Shown: one piece after another, positions 17,645 to 27,264 of the stretch
Position numbering within the stretch: position 1 is the stretch's first letter
Layout of the letters: each line of letters starts with the position of its first letter
Source of the DNA: a bacterium
Lineage (GTDB): Bacteria > Electryoneota > RPQS01
DNA length: 64,000 bases
Reading direction: 5' to 3'
Assembly (NCBI GenBank): GCA_016702305.1
Contig: JADJEH010000017.1
Location: 310,001-374,000, forward strand
Notes under the pieces: generated by a model
Database searches by the model: none
The model's input: only the letters and a program-made list of their open reading frames with translations
What the model was told of the DNA's origin: nothing
Made by a program: the position numbers and the translations under genes

Positions 17645-18361
17645 ATGTCCTTCTCCAACGTTTACGAAGATGATCGCCGTGCCGCGGCCTACGACCAGCT
17701 CGAATTCCCCGGCACGTACTACCTGGCGTTTAGAGATGTTCCCGCACTGATTGTCCAGCATGTTCACGGCGACATTGCGCTTGATTTCGGTTGTGGTGCA
17801 GGACGCTCGACCCGCTTCTTAAAGAAACTCGGCCTGCAAACCGTCGGCGCGGACATTTCAGAAGACATGCTGGCGCGGGCGAGAGTACGCGATCCGCAGG
17901 GACTATATATTCAGACCAGTGAAACGCTCGACGCCTTAGGCGACGGGCGTTTTCATTTGATCTTCTCCGCGTTCACGTTCGACAACATTCCAACCGCCGA
18001 ACAAAAGCTCGTCTATTTCCGGGAGCTCGCCGCGCGATTGCACGACGGCGGACGCTTCATCAATCTTGTCTCCTCCCCGGAAATCTACACGCACGAGTGG
18101 GCCTCGTTCACGACCAAACACTTCCCCGAGAACAAGTCCGCCCGCAGCGGGGAGCAGGTGAAGATCATCATGACCGACGTGGAAGACTCGCGGCCCGTCG
18201 TGGATGTGATATGGTCTGAAGCTGCATACCGCGATTTGTATGCGCAAGCTGGCTTGCAAGTTCTCGAGCTGCACCGCCCGCTCGGCAAACCCGAAGAGCC
18301 GTTCGCCTGGAAAAGCGAAACCACCGTCGCGCCGTGGACGATCTATGTGCTGGGACGGTAA
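17645..18361 (+). CDS. Class I SAM-dependent methyltransferase
   Basis: A 238-residue methyltransferase with a Rossmann-like SAM fold. Motif I is ALDFGCGAGRSTRFLKK near residue 40, followed by the acidic loop VGADISEDMLARA, motif post-II (FHLIFSAFTFDNIP) and LHDGGRFINLVSSPE. It matches the broad UbiE/type-11 group, which act on small molecules; the substrate is not evident. The start at 17645 lacks a strong ribosome site. It probably shares a transcript with the DUF1015 gene, since no terminator other than the palindromic repeat lies between them. Confidence 0.85.
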   Translation: MSFSNVYEDDRRAAAYDQLEFPGTYYLAFRDVPALIVQHVHGDIALDFGCGAGRSTRFLKKLGLQTVGADISEDMLARARVRDPQGLYIQTSETLDALGDGRFHLIFSAFTFDNIPTAEQKLVYFRELAARLHDGGRFINLVSSPEIYTHEWASFTTKHFPENKSARSGEQVKIIMTDVEDSRPVVDVIWSEAAYRDLYAQAGLQVLELHRPLGKPEEPFAWKSETTVAPWTIYVLGR

Positions 18362-18429
18362 TCGGGGACGCCCGGCTTTTTCTGTTTTTCTATCTTGACC
18401 TTTTCTTTATCCCCTCGTGGAGGTGGCTT

Positions 18430-20727
18430 ATGAAGCGCGCCTTATTCACTCTGTTCTGCACCCTCTCCGCACTTGCCCAGTGGCCGACCGATCCCGCGCA
18501 GAACCTGCTCATCTGCGATCACACCGGTGAACAAGCGCTGCCGAAGATTGCGGCCCTTTCCGATGGTGGTTGCTACATCGCCTGGCAGGATCTGGCCTCC
18601 GGGAACTATGACATCTACTTGCAGCGGTTGGACGCCAACGGCGTTCCGCAGTGGGCAGATCCCTGTGGCATACTGATTTCCGATTACCCGCAAGACACTT
18701 GGCTGACCGATTGGGATATTGCTACGGATGTGTCGGACAATTGTATTCTCGCGATTAACGACATTCGCAACGGCAGCGACCGCGACATTACGGTTTACAG
18801 CATCGGACCGGAGCAGGACTTTCGGTGGGGTGCGGATGGCATCGCGCTGTCGAGTAACGACGGCTTCGAACCCGACCCGCGAATTCTGGCCATGGCCAAC
18901 GGAGATGTCGTATTTGCGTGGCAGGAAGAAACCTTTATCCACGTGCGTAAGCTCGACGCCGACGGCAACGATGTGTTTGATCCGGAGTTGATCTACTTCA
19001 CCCAGGCGAATGGTGTTTCGATTCCGCGTCTGGCGGCGCTCGATAGCACCGGATTTGCTCTGTCCTACCTTGCGCAACAGGGTTCGCAATTCACGTCGCC
19101 GCGTTACCTCTATGTTCGCGCCTATAACGACGACGGCAGCGCAAGGTGGGTTGAACCCGGCATCGAGATCATGAACCTGAGCGGCATCGGCATCCAGATG
19201 CGCCCTGACCTGATCAGCGACGGCGCGGGCGGGGTCTACGTCTATTGGTACGATGCGCGCGGCAATGTGCATCACTGCTACGTCCAGCATATTGAGAATG
19301 ACGGCGTGGCCCATTGGACCGCTAACGGCGTGAGCGTGGATGCCTCCGCCGCTGAATTGCAGATGTCGCCGTCCGCAGTCAATACCGGTATCGGGGTGGT
19401 GATTTTTTATCAGGCCACCAACACCAGTCAATCGCAAGGCGGCTTGCAAGCACAGTACCTGAACACGAGCGGACAGCCGCAATGGAACATGAACGGCGTG
19501 GTGATCGCACCGCTCTCCGCCGAGCCGTGCTTCAACGTGAAGGCCTATGTCCAGAACGGAAACTACGCCGTCTTCTATTCGCAGTATGCGCCGGGCAGTC
19601 AGATCAGCACACTCCTTCGCGCCAGCCAACTGACCGAGGCCGGGCAGTCGGCATGGACACCGGCGATCACGACAATGTGTTCCGCGGTCAGCGAAAAAGG
19701 CCGCCCGTATACCTGCCTGAATTCGTTCAATCAGATTATCGCGGCGTGGCCAGACGCCCGTGACGGCGACATGGACATCTATGCGCAGAACGTTAATTCC
19801 AGCGGCTCGCTCGGGCCGTTGCAGGATATTCCACCGCTCGTCCGCATTGATGCGCCAGAAGACGGTGCTATTGTGCATGCCGCGAGTGTTGATCTTGTGT
19901 TCGATGTTGACCACTTTAACCTTGGTCCGAACAACCGCGAAGGCTCCGTCCTGATATTTGATAACGGCATAGCGGTTGATACGCTTCAGCAAGACGGCGT
20001 GTATTCCATGCCGCTCGTCGAAGGGTTGAATACAATTCGTGTTGAACTGTTCGACCTTGATTTACAACCGCTCGAGCCGCGCGTGGTGGATTCTGTGCAT
20101 GTGACTTCCTTGCTTCCCTCCATTTCAATCACGTGGCCCTGGCAGCCGCCGGACACTCTGTGGTGGAGCAATGACAACTATCCTTACATCCGGTTTTCGG
20201 TCGAGAATTTTGTCGTCGCTGATTCCGGTGGTGATGGTAGACTTCACTTACTGGTGCGGGATGTATGGCGTGGCGGTGATCCTAATGGATCATACCATGT
20301 GACATTTGATTCAATTGAAGTTCCTGTATGGTATTTTACGACAAACGAAGTTGTTCTCTCGCTGGTTGGAAACGATGGTTTTTCGTTGCCCACAGATGTT
20401 GCCGATACTGTGTATATCCAAGCCTGGCAAGTCTCCGCCGACCCCATCCCCGACCTGCTCCCCACCGACTTCACCATCACCGGCACCTACCCCAATCCCT
20501 TCAACGCCAGCACGACCATCGAATACGCACTGCCCACTCCGGCACACGTGACACTTGACGTCATTGACATCACCGGACGCAATGTGCGCACTCTGCTGGA
20601 CTCTGAACAGCCCGCCGGATTGCACCGCCTGACCTTCGATGCGAATGGCTTGCCCAGCGGCCTCTACTTCGTGCGCCTGACCGCGCCGGGCCGGACCGAT
20701 GCCCGCAAAATCGTCCTGCTGAAATAG
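18430..20727 (+). CDS. Large exported type IX cargo protein
   Basis: A 765-residue secreted protein. The ATG at 18430 has GGAGGTGG six bases upstream and begins a signal peptide (MKRALFTLFCTLSALAQ). Residues ~25-480 are a long beta-rich region with regular ~50-residue repeats (GGCYIAWQDLASGNYDIYLQRLD; GGVYVYWYDARGNVHHCYVQ; AAWPDARDGDMDIYAQN, each shown as fragments), typical of propeller-like 'W-D-x-R' surface proteins. Then comes an Ig-like region, and the last ~85 residues are a type IX sorting domain (YPNPFNASTTIEYALP ... SGLYFVRLTA ... KIVLLK). It is a single-gene unit with a terminator at 20756. Its role at the surface is unknown. Confidence 0.85.
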   Translation: MKRALFTLFCTLSALAQWPTDPAQNLLICDHTGEQALPKIAALSDGGCYIAWQDLASGNYDIYLQRLDANGVPQWADPCGILISDYPQDTWLTDWDIATDVSDNCILAINDIRNGSDRDITVYSIGPEQDFRWGADGIALSSNDGFEPDPRILAMANGDVVFAWQEETFIHVRKLDADGNDVFDPELIYFTQANGVSIPRLAALDSTGFALSYLAQQGSQFTSPRYLYVRAYNDDGSARWVEPGIEIMNLSGIGIQMRPDLISDGAGGVYVYWYDARGNVHHCYVQHIENDGVAHWTANGVSVDASAAELQMSPSAVNTGIGVVIFYQATNTSQSQGGLQAQYLNTSGQPQWNMNGVVIAPLSAEPCFNVKAYVQNGNYAVFYSQYAPGSQISTLLRASQLTEAGQSAWTPAITTMCSAVSEKGRPYTCLNSFNQIIAAWPDARDGDMDIYAQNVNSSGSLGPLQDIPPLVRIDAPEDGAIVHAASVDLVFDVDHFNLGPNNREGSVLIFDNGIAVDTLQQDGVYSMPLVEGLNTIRVELFDLDLQPLEPRVVDSVHVTSLLPSISITWPWQPPDTLWWSNDNYPYIRFSVENFVVADSGGDGRLHLLVRDVWRGGDPNGSYHVTFDSIEVPVWYFTTNEVVLSLVGNDGFSLPTDVADTVYIQAWQVSADPIPDLLPTDFTITGTYPNPFNASTTIEYALPTPAHVTLDVIDITGRNVRTLLDSEQPAGLHRLTFDANGLPSGLYFVRLTAPGRTDARKIVLLK

Positions 20728-20755
20728 CTTACTCTACAGCACCACGAAATGACAT

Positions 20756-20787
20756 AACGGCGAGCCGATTCACGGCTCGCCGTTTTC
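20756..20787 (+). terminator. Rho-independent terminator
   Basis: AACGGCGAGCCG and CGGCTCGCCGTT form a perfect 12-bp stem around ATTCA, followed by TTC. It separates the cargo gene from the A-B cassette operon. Confidence 0.9.
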
Positions 20788-20833
20788 GTTGCGAGAGGCG
20801 GGTGGAGGGTCAGCGAAATTGGTTTACTCTAAG

Positions 20834-20862
20834 TTGTTATAATACAATATCAGTCATATTCT
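20834..20862 (+). promoter_or_regulatory. Promoter TTGTTA-N17-TATTCT for the A-B operon
   Basis: TTGTTA (20834-20839), 17 bases, TATTCT (20857-20862). It sits in a locally AT-rich stretch, also containing TATAAT at 20838, and would give an untranslated leader of about 105 bases before the first beta-helix gene. No other promoter was seen in the six-gene unit. Confidence 0.4.
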
Positions 20863-20973
20863 ACCTGTTTGTTTTATGGGCACTTCCACATTTATTTTGA
20901 GCCGTTTTCTTCGTATATTACCGGGTATTTCGATATTCCAGCTAATTCCGTCATTTTCTTGAAAGGACAACGC

Positions 20974-22065
20974 ATGAAATCGCTTGCGACCGGGCTTCTG
21001 GCCCTCATGTTAGTACTCGTCGGCTCTACCTCGGCAACCATCCGTTACGTCTCCGCTTCGGGTGCAGGAACGTACACAACCATCAACTCGGCTGTAACCG
21101 CGGCTGTCAGTGGCGACACACTTCTAATCGGACCAGGGTCATTCTCCGTGGCTGCCCAGATCAACGAAGCCAACAAACGCTACGTCGTCATCGGCGCAGG
21201 CTGGGATCAAACCTTGATCACTATGACCCAGGAATGGTATCTCAACGGCGCAAATCGTTCGTCCTTTGAGGGCTTTTACTGCAATACCAGTACATTCTTC
21301 GGCACGTCGTCCGCCGTCGACTCATCCACGTTTCGCCGGTGCCGCTTTAACTCCACGGTAACCGCCACTCCCATCCTGAGCTGGTCGAGCGCCCGTTCGC
21401 TGACCGTGGAAGATTGTATCTTCACGGCTTCCTATACTACGAACGGCACCGGCCAAATAACGATCGCCAACTCGAACTTCCCCACGACGATTCGCAACAC
21501 CGTCTTCGCGAACTCCGGAACGAATACGTTGACAAAGGCACTCTACGGCACCTCGACTTCCGGCACGGTGGAGCTTTACAATTGCGTCTTCCTCGGCTTC
21601 TCCGCACCGCTCACCCTCAGCACCGCCGGTGGTCCGGTCGTCGGCATCAATAATATCTTCCACGACTTCCTCGCCTCGCCGTCAGTCGGTACGTACAACG
21701 CTTTGAGCGTGTGGGATTACAACGCCGCCACGACGATTACTCCTCCGGGAACGAATGCGCTGCTGCTCGCTGGCGACCCGTTCGTCCTGTATGACGAAGC
21801 GCTGAACTATCAGCACGGCACGAGCGACCTGCATCTCGACCCAACCAACGGCGCGAGCTGCATCAACAGCGGGCATCCGTCACTGCTTGACTTCACCGAC
21901 GGCTCGCAGTCGGATCGCGGCGTCTACGGCGGTCCCAAGCCGCTCGTGGATAACGGCGTGCCCAACTACCCGTGGGCCGTCAATATCCTCTTGAATCCGA
22001 ACCTCGTGGGTGTCGGCACTCCTGTCAACGCTACCGCCACGGGCCGCGTCGGACCCCAGTACTAA
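20974..22065 (+). CDS. Exported beta-helix protein A1 (cassette 1)
   Basis: A 363-residue exported protein: signal peptide (MKSLATGLLALMLVLVGSTSA), then a right-handed beta-helix. The helix begins with the pectate-lyase-like entry IRYVSASGAGTYTTINSA and GDTLLIGPGSF, continues through repeated polar strands (FRRCRFNST, VEDCIFTAS, IRNTVFANSG, VELYNCVFLG, GINNIFHDF), and closes with DLHLDPTNGASCINSGHPS. The C-terminal block GVYGGPKPLVDNGVPNYPWA is shared by all three A proteins and looks like the family signature. No type IX sorting domain is present, unlike other exported proteins here. It has GAAAGGACAA as ribosome site and is followed by B1 after 19 bases. Confidence 0.8.
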   Translation: MKSLATGLLALMLVLVGSTSATIRYVSASGAGTYTTINSAVTAAVSGDTLLIGPGSFSVAAQINEANKRYVVIGAGWDQTLITMTQEWYLNGANRSSFEGFYCNTSTFFGTSSAVDSSTFRRCRFNSTVTATPILSWSSARSLTVEDCIFTASYTTNGTGQITIANSNFPTTIRNTVFANSGTNTLTKALYGTSTSGTVELYNCVFLGFSAPLTLSTAGGPVVGINNIFHDFLASPSVGTYNALSVWDYNAATTITPPGTNALLLAGDPFVLYDEALNYQHGTSDLHLDPTNGASCINSGHPSLLDFTDGSQSDRGVYGGPKPLVDNGVPNYPWAVNILLNPNLVGVGTPVNATATGRVGPQY

Positions 22066-22084
22066 ACCCAAGGAGAATCTCAGC

Positions 22085-23527
22085 ATGAAGAAGATTCTTC
22101 TGCTCGCGCTGCTGGCGCTCGGCTCGCTTGCGTTCGCGCAAACCGCCGTCGTCACCGAGTGCGAATGGTACACCGGCGCCGATCCCGGCGTTGGTAACGG
22201 CAACGACATCGCAATCGGCACACCCGAAGCAACTGAAGCGCTTGGCTTCACCGTTGCCACGGGTTCGTTCAATGCCGGTGATCTCGTGCGCGCCAAAGTG
22301 CGCTGCCGGATGGACAGCGTGCGCTCTGGCGCGACCGGCATCTGGGGCGTGACCACCGATGCGTTCGTACTGCTTAGCCCGGCCGCCGGTACCGCGCGCG
22401 TTGTGGCTGCGATGAGCTATCAGTGGAACAACGGCGCATTCACCAACATTGACGTCGCCGATGCCGCAAGCACACCGTTCAATCAGATTATCTCAACGGC
22501 GGGACTGCCCGATGGTTTGAACAAGCTGCGCATTCGCGCCACCGACGACCTCGGCCGCACGGGTCTCGTCGTGGACGGTTTCGCGGTGATCTCGAACACC
22601 GCAGGTTATACGAATCGCCTCGTCACGCAATTCGAGTACCGCTTCGACGGCGGCGCGTTCACTCCGGTTGATGTCGCCGATGGCGGCATTGTGAATCTGA
22701 ATGCAATTGTGGCCACTGTCGGCTTGACCAACGGCTTGCATCGCCTGCAAGTGCGCACGACGGATGACCTCGGACGCATCGGACAAGTTCACGACGGCTA
22801 TCTGGTCATCTCGAATACGTCCGCCAACTCCCCGCGCCTCGTGACGACGATGGAATACCGCATTGACGGCGGCAGCTACACCAGCGTTGATTATCCCGAC
22901 AACGGTCTGATCAATTTCAGCGAAATCATCGCCACCAATGCGCTGAGCATCGGCCTTCACTTGGTGGATCTGCGCTCTGTTGACGATCTCGGTCGTGTGG
23001 GACAGCCGCATCGCGCCTATCTGATCGTCTCATCGCCGTTCGTAGGCGGCATGGATCACGATGTCGTGGCCGCTGAAGTCTTCGTCGGCGCGGATCCCGG
23101 CGTCGGCAACGGCGTGGACATTCCGCTGCCGCAAGACGGCGCGTTCGATGAAGGCGCCGAAGACTTCCTGCAAGTTTACACCGACTTCCCCGTTGGCTAC
23201 TACCGGGTTGGCTTCCGGGTCCAAACGGATGACGGACGCTGGTCACAAGCCGAATACGATTCACTATTGGTCGGCCCGATCCTCGTCGTCTCTTCACTCG
23301 GGAACGATGTGATTCTCAACTGGCAATTCCCCGACGGCATTGACCAGTACTACGTGCAACGCGCTGCGGCGACCGGTGGACCCTACACGGTCATTGACTC
23401 GACGACCGCCCGCACCTATACAGACACCGGAATCATCTCGACACAAAGCACCGGCTACTACACCGTCACCTTTCGTGACGACTCTATCTCGCTCCAACAG
23501 CCCGGCGGAACTCCGGTCGGCAAATGA
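22085..23527 (+). CDS. Exported repeat protein B1 (cassette 1)
   Basis: A 480-residue exported protein with signal peptide MKKILLLALLALGSLAFAQ. Layout: an N-terminal module with TGADPGVGNGNDI (~25-95); three ~72-residue repeats each reading roughly LVTQFEYRFDGGAF...LNAIVATVGLTNGLH RLQVRTTDDLGR (~100-315); a second ADPGVGNG module (VFVGADPGVGNGVDI, ~320-395) ending DDGRWSQAEYDSLLVGP; and a fibronectin III-like domain (NDVILNWQFPDGIDQYYVQR ... YYTVTFRDDSI) to the end. The ADPG module with a GLHxLxVR hairpin occurs in Bacteroidetes-type surface proteins, but I know no function. There is no sorting domain. It is the partner of A1 in a cassette repeated three times. Confidence 0.8.
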   Translation: MKKILLLALLALGSLAFAQTAVVTECEWYTGADPGVGNGNDIAIGTPEATEALGFTVATGSFNAGDLVRAKVRCRMDSVRSGATGIWGVTTDAFVLLSPAAGTARVVAAMSYQWNNGAFTNIDVADAASTPFNQIISTAGLPDGLNKLRIRATDDLGRTGLVVDGFAVISNTAGYTNRLVTQFEYRFDGGAFTPVDVADGGIVNLNAIVATVGLTNGLHRLQVRTTDDLGRIGQVHDGYLVISNTSANSPRLVTTMEYRIDGGSYTSVDYPDNGLINFSEIIATNALSIGLHLVDLRSVDDLGRVGQPHRAYLIVSSPFVGGMDHDVVAAEVFVGADPGVGNGVDIPLPQDGAFDEGAEDFLQVYTDFPVGYYRVGFRVQTDDGRWSQAEYDSLLVGPILVVSSLGNDVILNWQFPDGIDQYYVQRAAATGGPYTVIDSTTARTYTDTGIISTQSTGYYTVTFRDDSISLQQPGGTPVGK

Positions 23528-23556
23528 CACTTTCTTAACAAGCTAAGGACAAACGC

Positions 23557-24639
23557 ATGAATTCTCTTGCGACCGGGCTGTTCGCCCTCGTGATTCTGTT
23601 GGCCACGAACGCCAACGCCACCATCCGTTACCTCTCCGCTCAAGGTGCCGGACAATATACCACCATTGACGCCGCTGGCACTGCGGCTGTGACCGGTGAC
23701 ACGATTCTGGTCGGACCCGGTGCTTACAGTGTGAGCACGGTCAATCAGTCAACCAAACGCCTGACTTGGATTGGAGCAGGTTGGGACCAAACGACCGTCA
23801 ACATGACAAGCATATGGTACTTCAACACCACTACCGCAAATCGAACCTCGGTTGAAGGATTTAATATCCAAGGCGGAGCTGGATTCCAGGCGGCAAATAA
23901 TTGTGACTCGAGCACGGTGCGCCGTTGCCTGATTGCAAACCCGCAAGCAAACTTCAATTTTTCCGGAGGTCGTGGGCTTACGATTGAGGACTGCATCTTG
24001 TATTACACCGTAGCGGGATGGCAAAATGTTGCTGTTTCAGATGCTAACTATCCCACCGTCATCCGCAATTGTGTCTTTACCAGCCCGACTGGAAGTAACA
24101 GCGGCTCCTCGATCACAGGCAACGCTACGTCCGGCACCGTTGAAATTTACAATTGCACTTTCGTCAATACCCGTCAATGGCTTGCTCTGAACACGGCTGG
24201 CGGCCCCGTCATCGCGGTCAACAATGTCTTCTGGGATTGGAATTCTTCAAGCGCAGTTGGTACCTACAATGCCGGATCAGTCTTTGACTACAATGCTGGC
24301 CCTGCATCACCCGCTCTGCCCGGCACAAACCTCTTAACCATCGCGAGTGATCCGTTCGTCAACTACGATGAATCCGTCAACTACACCGGCTTTAACGCCG
24401 ACTTGCATCTGCACCCGACCAACGGTGCCGCGCTGATCAACAGCGGACACCCCAGCTTGCTCGACTTCACTGATGGTTCGCAATCTGATCGCGGAGTCTA
24501 CGGCGGCCCCAAGCCACTCGTGGATAACGGCGTTCCCAACTACCCTTGGGCCATCAACGTGACCGCTTCCCCGAATCTCGTCGGCGTCGGAACCCCCATC
24601 AATGCTGGAGCCACCGTCCGCGTCGGACCCGCGTACTAA
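23557..24639 (+). CDS. Exported beta-helix protein A2 (cassette 2)
   Basis: A 360-residue paralog of A1: signal peptide (MNSLATGLFALVILLATNANA), ATIRYLSAQGAGQYTTID, GDTILVGPGAYSVST, helix strands such as VRRCLIANP, IEDCILYYTV and IRNCVFTSP, then the shared ending SLLDFTDGSQSDRGVYGG and PLVDNGVPNYPWAIN. The ending is nearly identical to A1 over about 45 residues while the centre has diverged, as expected when outer rungs are conserved and the exposed face varies. It follows B1 by 29 bases with CTAAGGAC as ribosome site. No sorting domain. Function unknown. Confidence 0.8.
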   Translation: MNSLATGLFALVILLATNANATIRYLSAQGAGQYTTIDAAGTAAVTGDTILVGPGAYSVSTVNQSTKRLTWIGAGWDQTTVNMTSIWYFNTTTANRTSVEGFNIQGGAGFQAANNCDSSTVRRCLIANPQANFNFSGGRGLTIEDCILYYTVAGWQNVAVSDANYPTVIRNCVFTSPTGSNSGSSITGNATSGTVEIYNCTFVNTRQWLALNTAGGPVIAVNNVFWDWNSSSAVGTYNAGSVFDYNAGPASPALPGTNLLTIASDPFVNYDESVNYTGFNADLHLHPTNGAALINSGHPSLLDFTDGSQSDRGVYGGPKPLVDNGVPNYPWAINVTASPNLVGVGTPINAGATVRVGPAY

Positions 24640-24657
24640 ACAAGAGGAGAAACACCC

Positions 24658-26082
24658 ATGAAACTCAGGGTTCTCCTGAGCCTCTTGTGCTTGCTGTTCG
24701 CGTCAGGCGCGAGCGCACAAGTCCGGCTCATCACAACCGTTGAATACCAAATTGACAACGGTTCCTTCACATCCTTCAATGTTGTGGATGGCGCCTCCGT
24801 CAATTGGGCCGAAGTTGTCTCAACGCTCGGTTTACCTAACGGATTGCATCGCTTGCGAGTTCGCGGAATAGACGATCAAACCCGCACCAGCCAAGTCACT
24901 GACGGATTCTTTGCCACCATCAGTAACGATGCCTCCGGCCAAGCTCGTGTCGTGACCGACTTGCAATATCAAATTGACTTGGGTTCATTCACCAACGTCA
25001 ATTTAACGGATGCGTCAGAAGTAACTTGGAATGATGTGCTTGCCACGCTGGGCCTGCCCAACGGTTTGCATCGCTTGCGTGTTCGCGGAACCGATAACGC
25101 CGGCCGCACAGGCGTCATCTCCGACGGGTTCTTTGCTACCATCAGCAATGATGGCTCTGGTTTGACTCGCGTCATCACCGATCTCCAATATCAAATTGAT
25201 GGCGCTGCCTTCACACCTGTGGATGTCACAGACGCGACTTCCGTCAACTGGGCCGACGTGCTCTCCACAATCGGTTTGCCCAATGGCTTGCACAGAGTAC
25301 GCGTACGAGGAACAGATGATGCCGGCCGCACGAGCGTCATCACCGACGGCTTCTTTGCCACCATCAGCAACGACTTTTCAGGCCAAACACGACTTGCAAC
25401 TTTGGCCGAATATCGGATTGACGGTGGAAGCTATACACAAATTGACCCTGCCGATGCTCCGATCTTCAACGTAAACCAAGTTATTTCCACGAATGCGCTC
25501 GCAATCGGCTTACATGCGATTGATTTTCGCGGCGTTGATGACTTGAACCGCGTTGGACAAATCATGCGCGCCCTCGTCATCGTCACCAGCCCAACGGTAG
25601 TAGGTGAGGCCCGCACCATTATCGCCGCCGAAGTTTGGTTTGGAACCGACCCCGGCGCCGGCAACGGTATTCCAGTTCCGCTTCCGGTGGACGGCGCATT
25701 TGATGAGAGCGGAGAAGATGTCACGACTGTCTTCACCAATCAACCGGTAGGCTATTCCGTCGTGGGCTATCGAGGCCGCGACAACACCGGACGCTGGTCA
25801 AGCAACGTCATTGACTCCGTGCTGGTCGGCCCGATTCTCGTGGTCTCGTCCGCCGGTAACGACGTGATTCTCAACTGGCAATTCCCGGATGGTATTGACC
25901 AATACTACATCCAACGCGCCGCCAATACCGCCGGACCGTTCACGACCATTGACTCGACTACCGCCCGCACTTACACTGACGCAGGGATCATTGCAACGCA
26001 GGCACAAGGTTACTACACCGTCACCTTCCGCGATGATTCGATTGCGGTGCAATTGCCGCCGGGCACTCCGGCCGCCAAATAG
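24658..26082 (+). CDS. Exported repeat protein B2 (cassette 2)
   Basis: A 474-residue paralog of B1 and B3 with a different layout. After the signal peptide (MKLRVLLSLLCLLFASGASA) it goes straight into repeats with no N-terminal ADPG module, and it has four repeats instead of three: 24721-24930, 24931-25152, 25153-25374 and 25375 to about 25590. The first three share GLPNGLHRLRVRG-like cores and end in GFFATISND, with repeats 2 and 3 exactly 222 bases long, which points to recent internal duplication. Then follow the ADPG module (WFGTDPGAGNGIPVPLP) and the fibronectin III-like domain (NDVILNWQFPDGIDQYYIQR). It lies 18 bases after A2. No sorting domain. Confidence 0.8.
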   Translation: MKLRVLLSLLCLLFASGASAQVRLITTVEYQIDNGSFTSFNVVDGASVNWAEVVSTLGLPNGLHRLRVRGIDDQTRTSQVTDGFFATISNDASGQARVVTDLQYQIDLGSFTNVNLTDASEVTWNDVLATLGLPNGLHRLRVRGTDNAGRTGVISDGFFATISNDGSGLTRVITDLQYQIDGAAFTPVDVTDATSVNWADVLSTIGLPNGLHRVRVRGTDDAGRTSVITDGFFATISNDFSGQTRLATLAEYRIDGGSYTQIDPADAPIFNVNQVISTNALAIGLHAIDFRGVDDLNRVGQIMRALVIVTSPTVVGEARTIIAAEVWFGTDPGAGNGIPVPLPVDGAFDESGEDVTTVFTNQPVGYSVVGYRGRDNTGRWSSNVIDSVLVGPILVVSSAGNDVILNWQFPDGIDQYYIQRAANTAGPFTTIDSTTARTYTDAGIIATQAQGYYTVTFRDDSIAVQLPPGTPAAK

Positions 26083-26128
26083 TCGTCCAAGACGATTTCC
26101 GCTCACGTTTGAACAATAAGGGCTACGT

Positions 26129-27238
26129 ATGAAAACACTTGCATTCGGGCTGGCCGCCTTCGCATTGTTGCTTTGCTCTTCGGCACAGGCAACTCTCCGC
26201 TACGTCTCACAAACCGGCGCCGGTACCTATACGCTGCCCAGCGCCGCGCATGCCGCCGCTGTGAATGGCGACACGATTCTCGTCGGCCCCGGCGCTTACA
26301 ACGAACCTGTTTCGGTCGTCATTACCAAGCGTTTGACGTGGATTGGCGCGGGATGGGACCAATCTACCGTGAATGGCTTAGGCAACTCAGGAGCTTTTCA
26401 ATTCAGCGCGACAACCGCAACCGGCAGCTCCGTTGAGGGAATTCGCCTCAACGGTAGCGGAGCCGGCCAGTCCGGACTCTATAACGCAACTGCTAACTGC
26501 GACTCCATTACCATTCGCCGGTGTTTGGTCACAGGTGGAGTTAATGCAAATGCGGTGAACTGGACGGCTACAGGCTTGGGCAGACTGTATATGGAAGATT
26601 GCATAGTCCTGCATAACTACCAATTCGTGAATGGCATCGAAGGACCACGCGCTGGTGGTATGTTACGCAACTGCATCGTCGCCTCCATGGTCACTCCCAG
26701 CCCCGGAAGCGCTTGGGCGATTGGTTCTGGCACCGCCGCAACCGGTCCGCTTGAAGTTTACAACACCGTCTTCCTGAATTGGAACGTGATCTTCAACACC
26801 TCCACCGGTTCACCTGCCAGCATCTTGATCAACAACGCCGCTTTCGATTTTGTCGGCACTCCGTCATGGGGCACCATTCCCGGAGCTTCATTAGTAGATT
26901 ACAACGCGGGACCCGCGGGCGTTACGGCGATCGGCACGAACTACATCACCATTCCCAGCAATCCGTTTGTCACCTATGACACGGCATTGAACTACGTCAT
27001 CGGCACAACCAACTTGAACCTCATCGGTGGTTCAAACTTGATTGATGCGGGCAACCCGGGCATTCTGGATGTCAACGGCTCGCGTTCGGATGTCGGCGTC
27101 TATGGCGGCCCGCGTCCCTTGATTGACAACGGCGTGCCCAACTATCCGTGGGCCGTCAATATTGTCAATGTTCCCAATGTCGTTGGACAGGGCACGCCCG
27201 TCAACGCTACGGCCATCGGTCGCGTCGGACCGCAATAA
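26129..27238 (+). CDS. Exported beta-helix protein A3 (cassette 3)
   Basis: A 369-residue paralog of A1 and A2: signal peptide (MKTLAFGLAAFALLLCSSAQA), TLRYVSQTGAGTYTLPSA, GDTILVGPGAYNEPV, strands IRRCLVTGG, MEDCIVLHN, MLRNCIVASM and LINNAAFDF, then LIDAGNPGILDVNGSRSD, GVYGGPRPLIDNGVPN. It is the most diverged A copy at the C-terminus but keeps the VNG-Y/GRVGPQ tail. It starts 46 bases after B2. The product is predicted to be exported by Sec only; how it would reach or stay at the cell surface without a sorting domain is unclear. Confidence 0.8.
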   Translation: MKTLAFGLAAFALLLCSSAQATLRYVSQTGAGTYTLPSAAHAAAVNGDTILVGPGAYNEPVSVVITKRLTWIGAGWDQSTVNGLGNSGAFQFSATTATGSSVEGIRLNGSGAGQSGLYNATANCDSITIRRCLVTGGVNANAVNWTATGLGRLYMEDCIVLHNYQFVNGIEGPRAGGMLRNCIVASMVTPSPGSAWAIGSGTAATGPLEVYNTVFLNWNVIFNTSTGSPASILINNAAFDFVGTPSWGTIPGASLVDYNAGPAGVTAIGTNYITIPSNPFVTYDTALNYVIGTTNLNLIGGSNLIDAGNPGILDVNGSRSDVGVYGGPRPLIDNGVPNYPWAVNIVNVPNVVGQGTPVNATAIGRVGPQ

Positions 27239-27264
27239 TACTCTAACCGCAAAGAGGTACCAAC

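Noticed and set aside
18442..19992. 516-codon minus-strand frame opposite the large cargo gene
   Set aside because: Antisense shadow of a gene with signal peptide, ribosome site and type IX domain on the plus strand.
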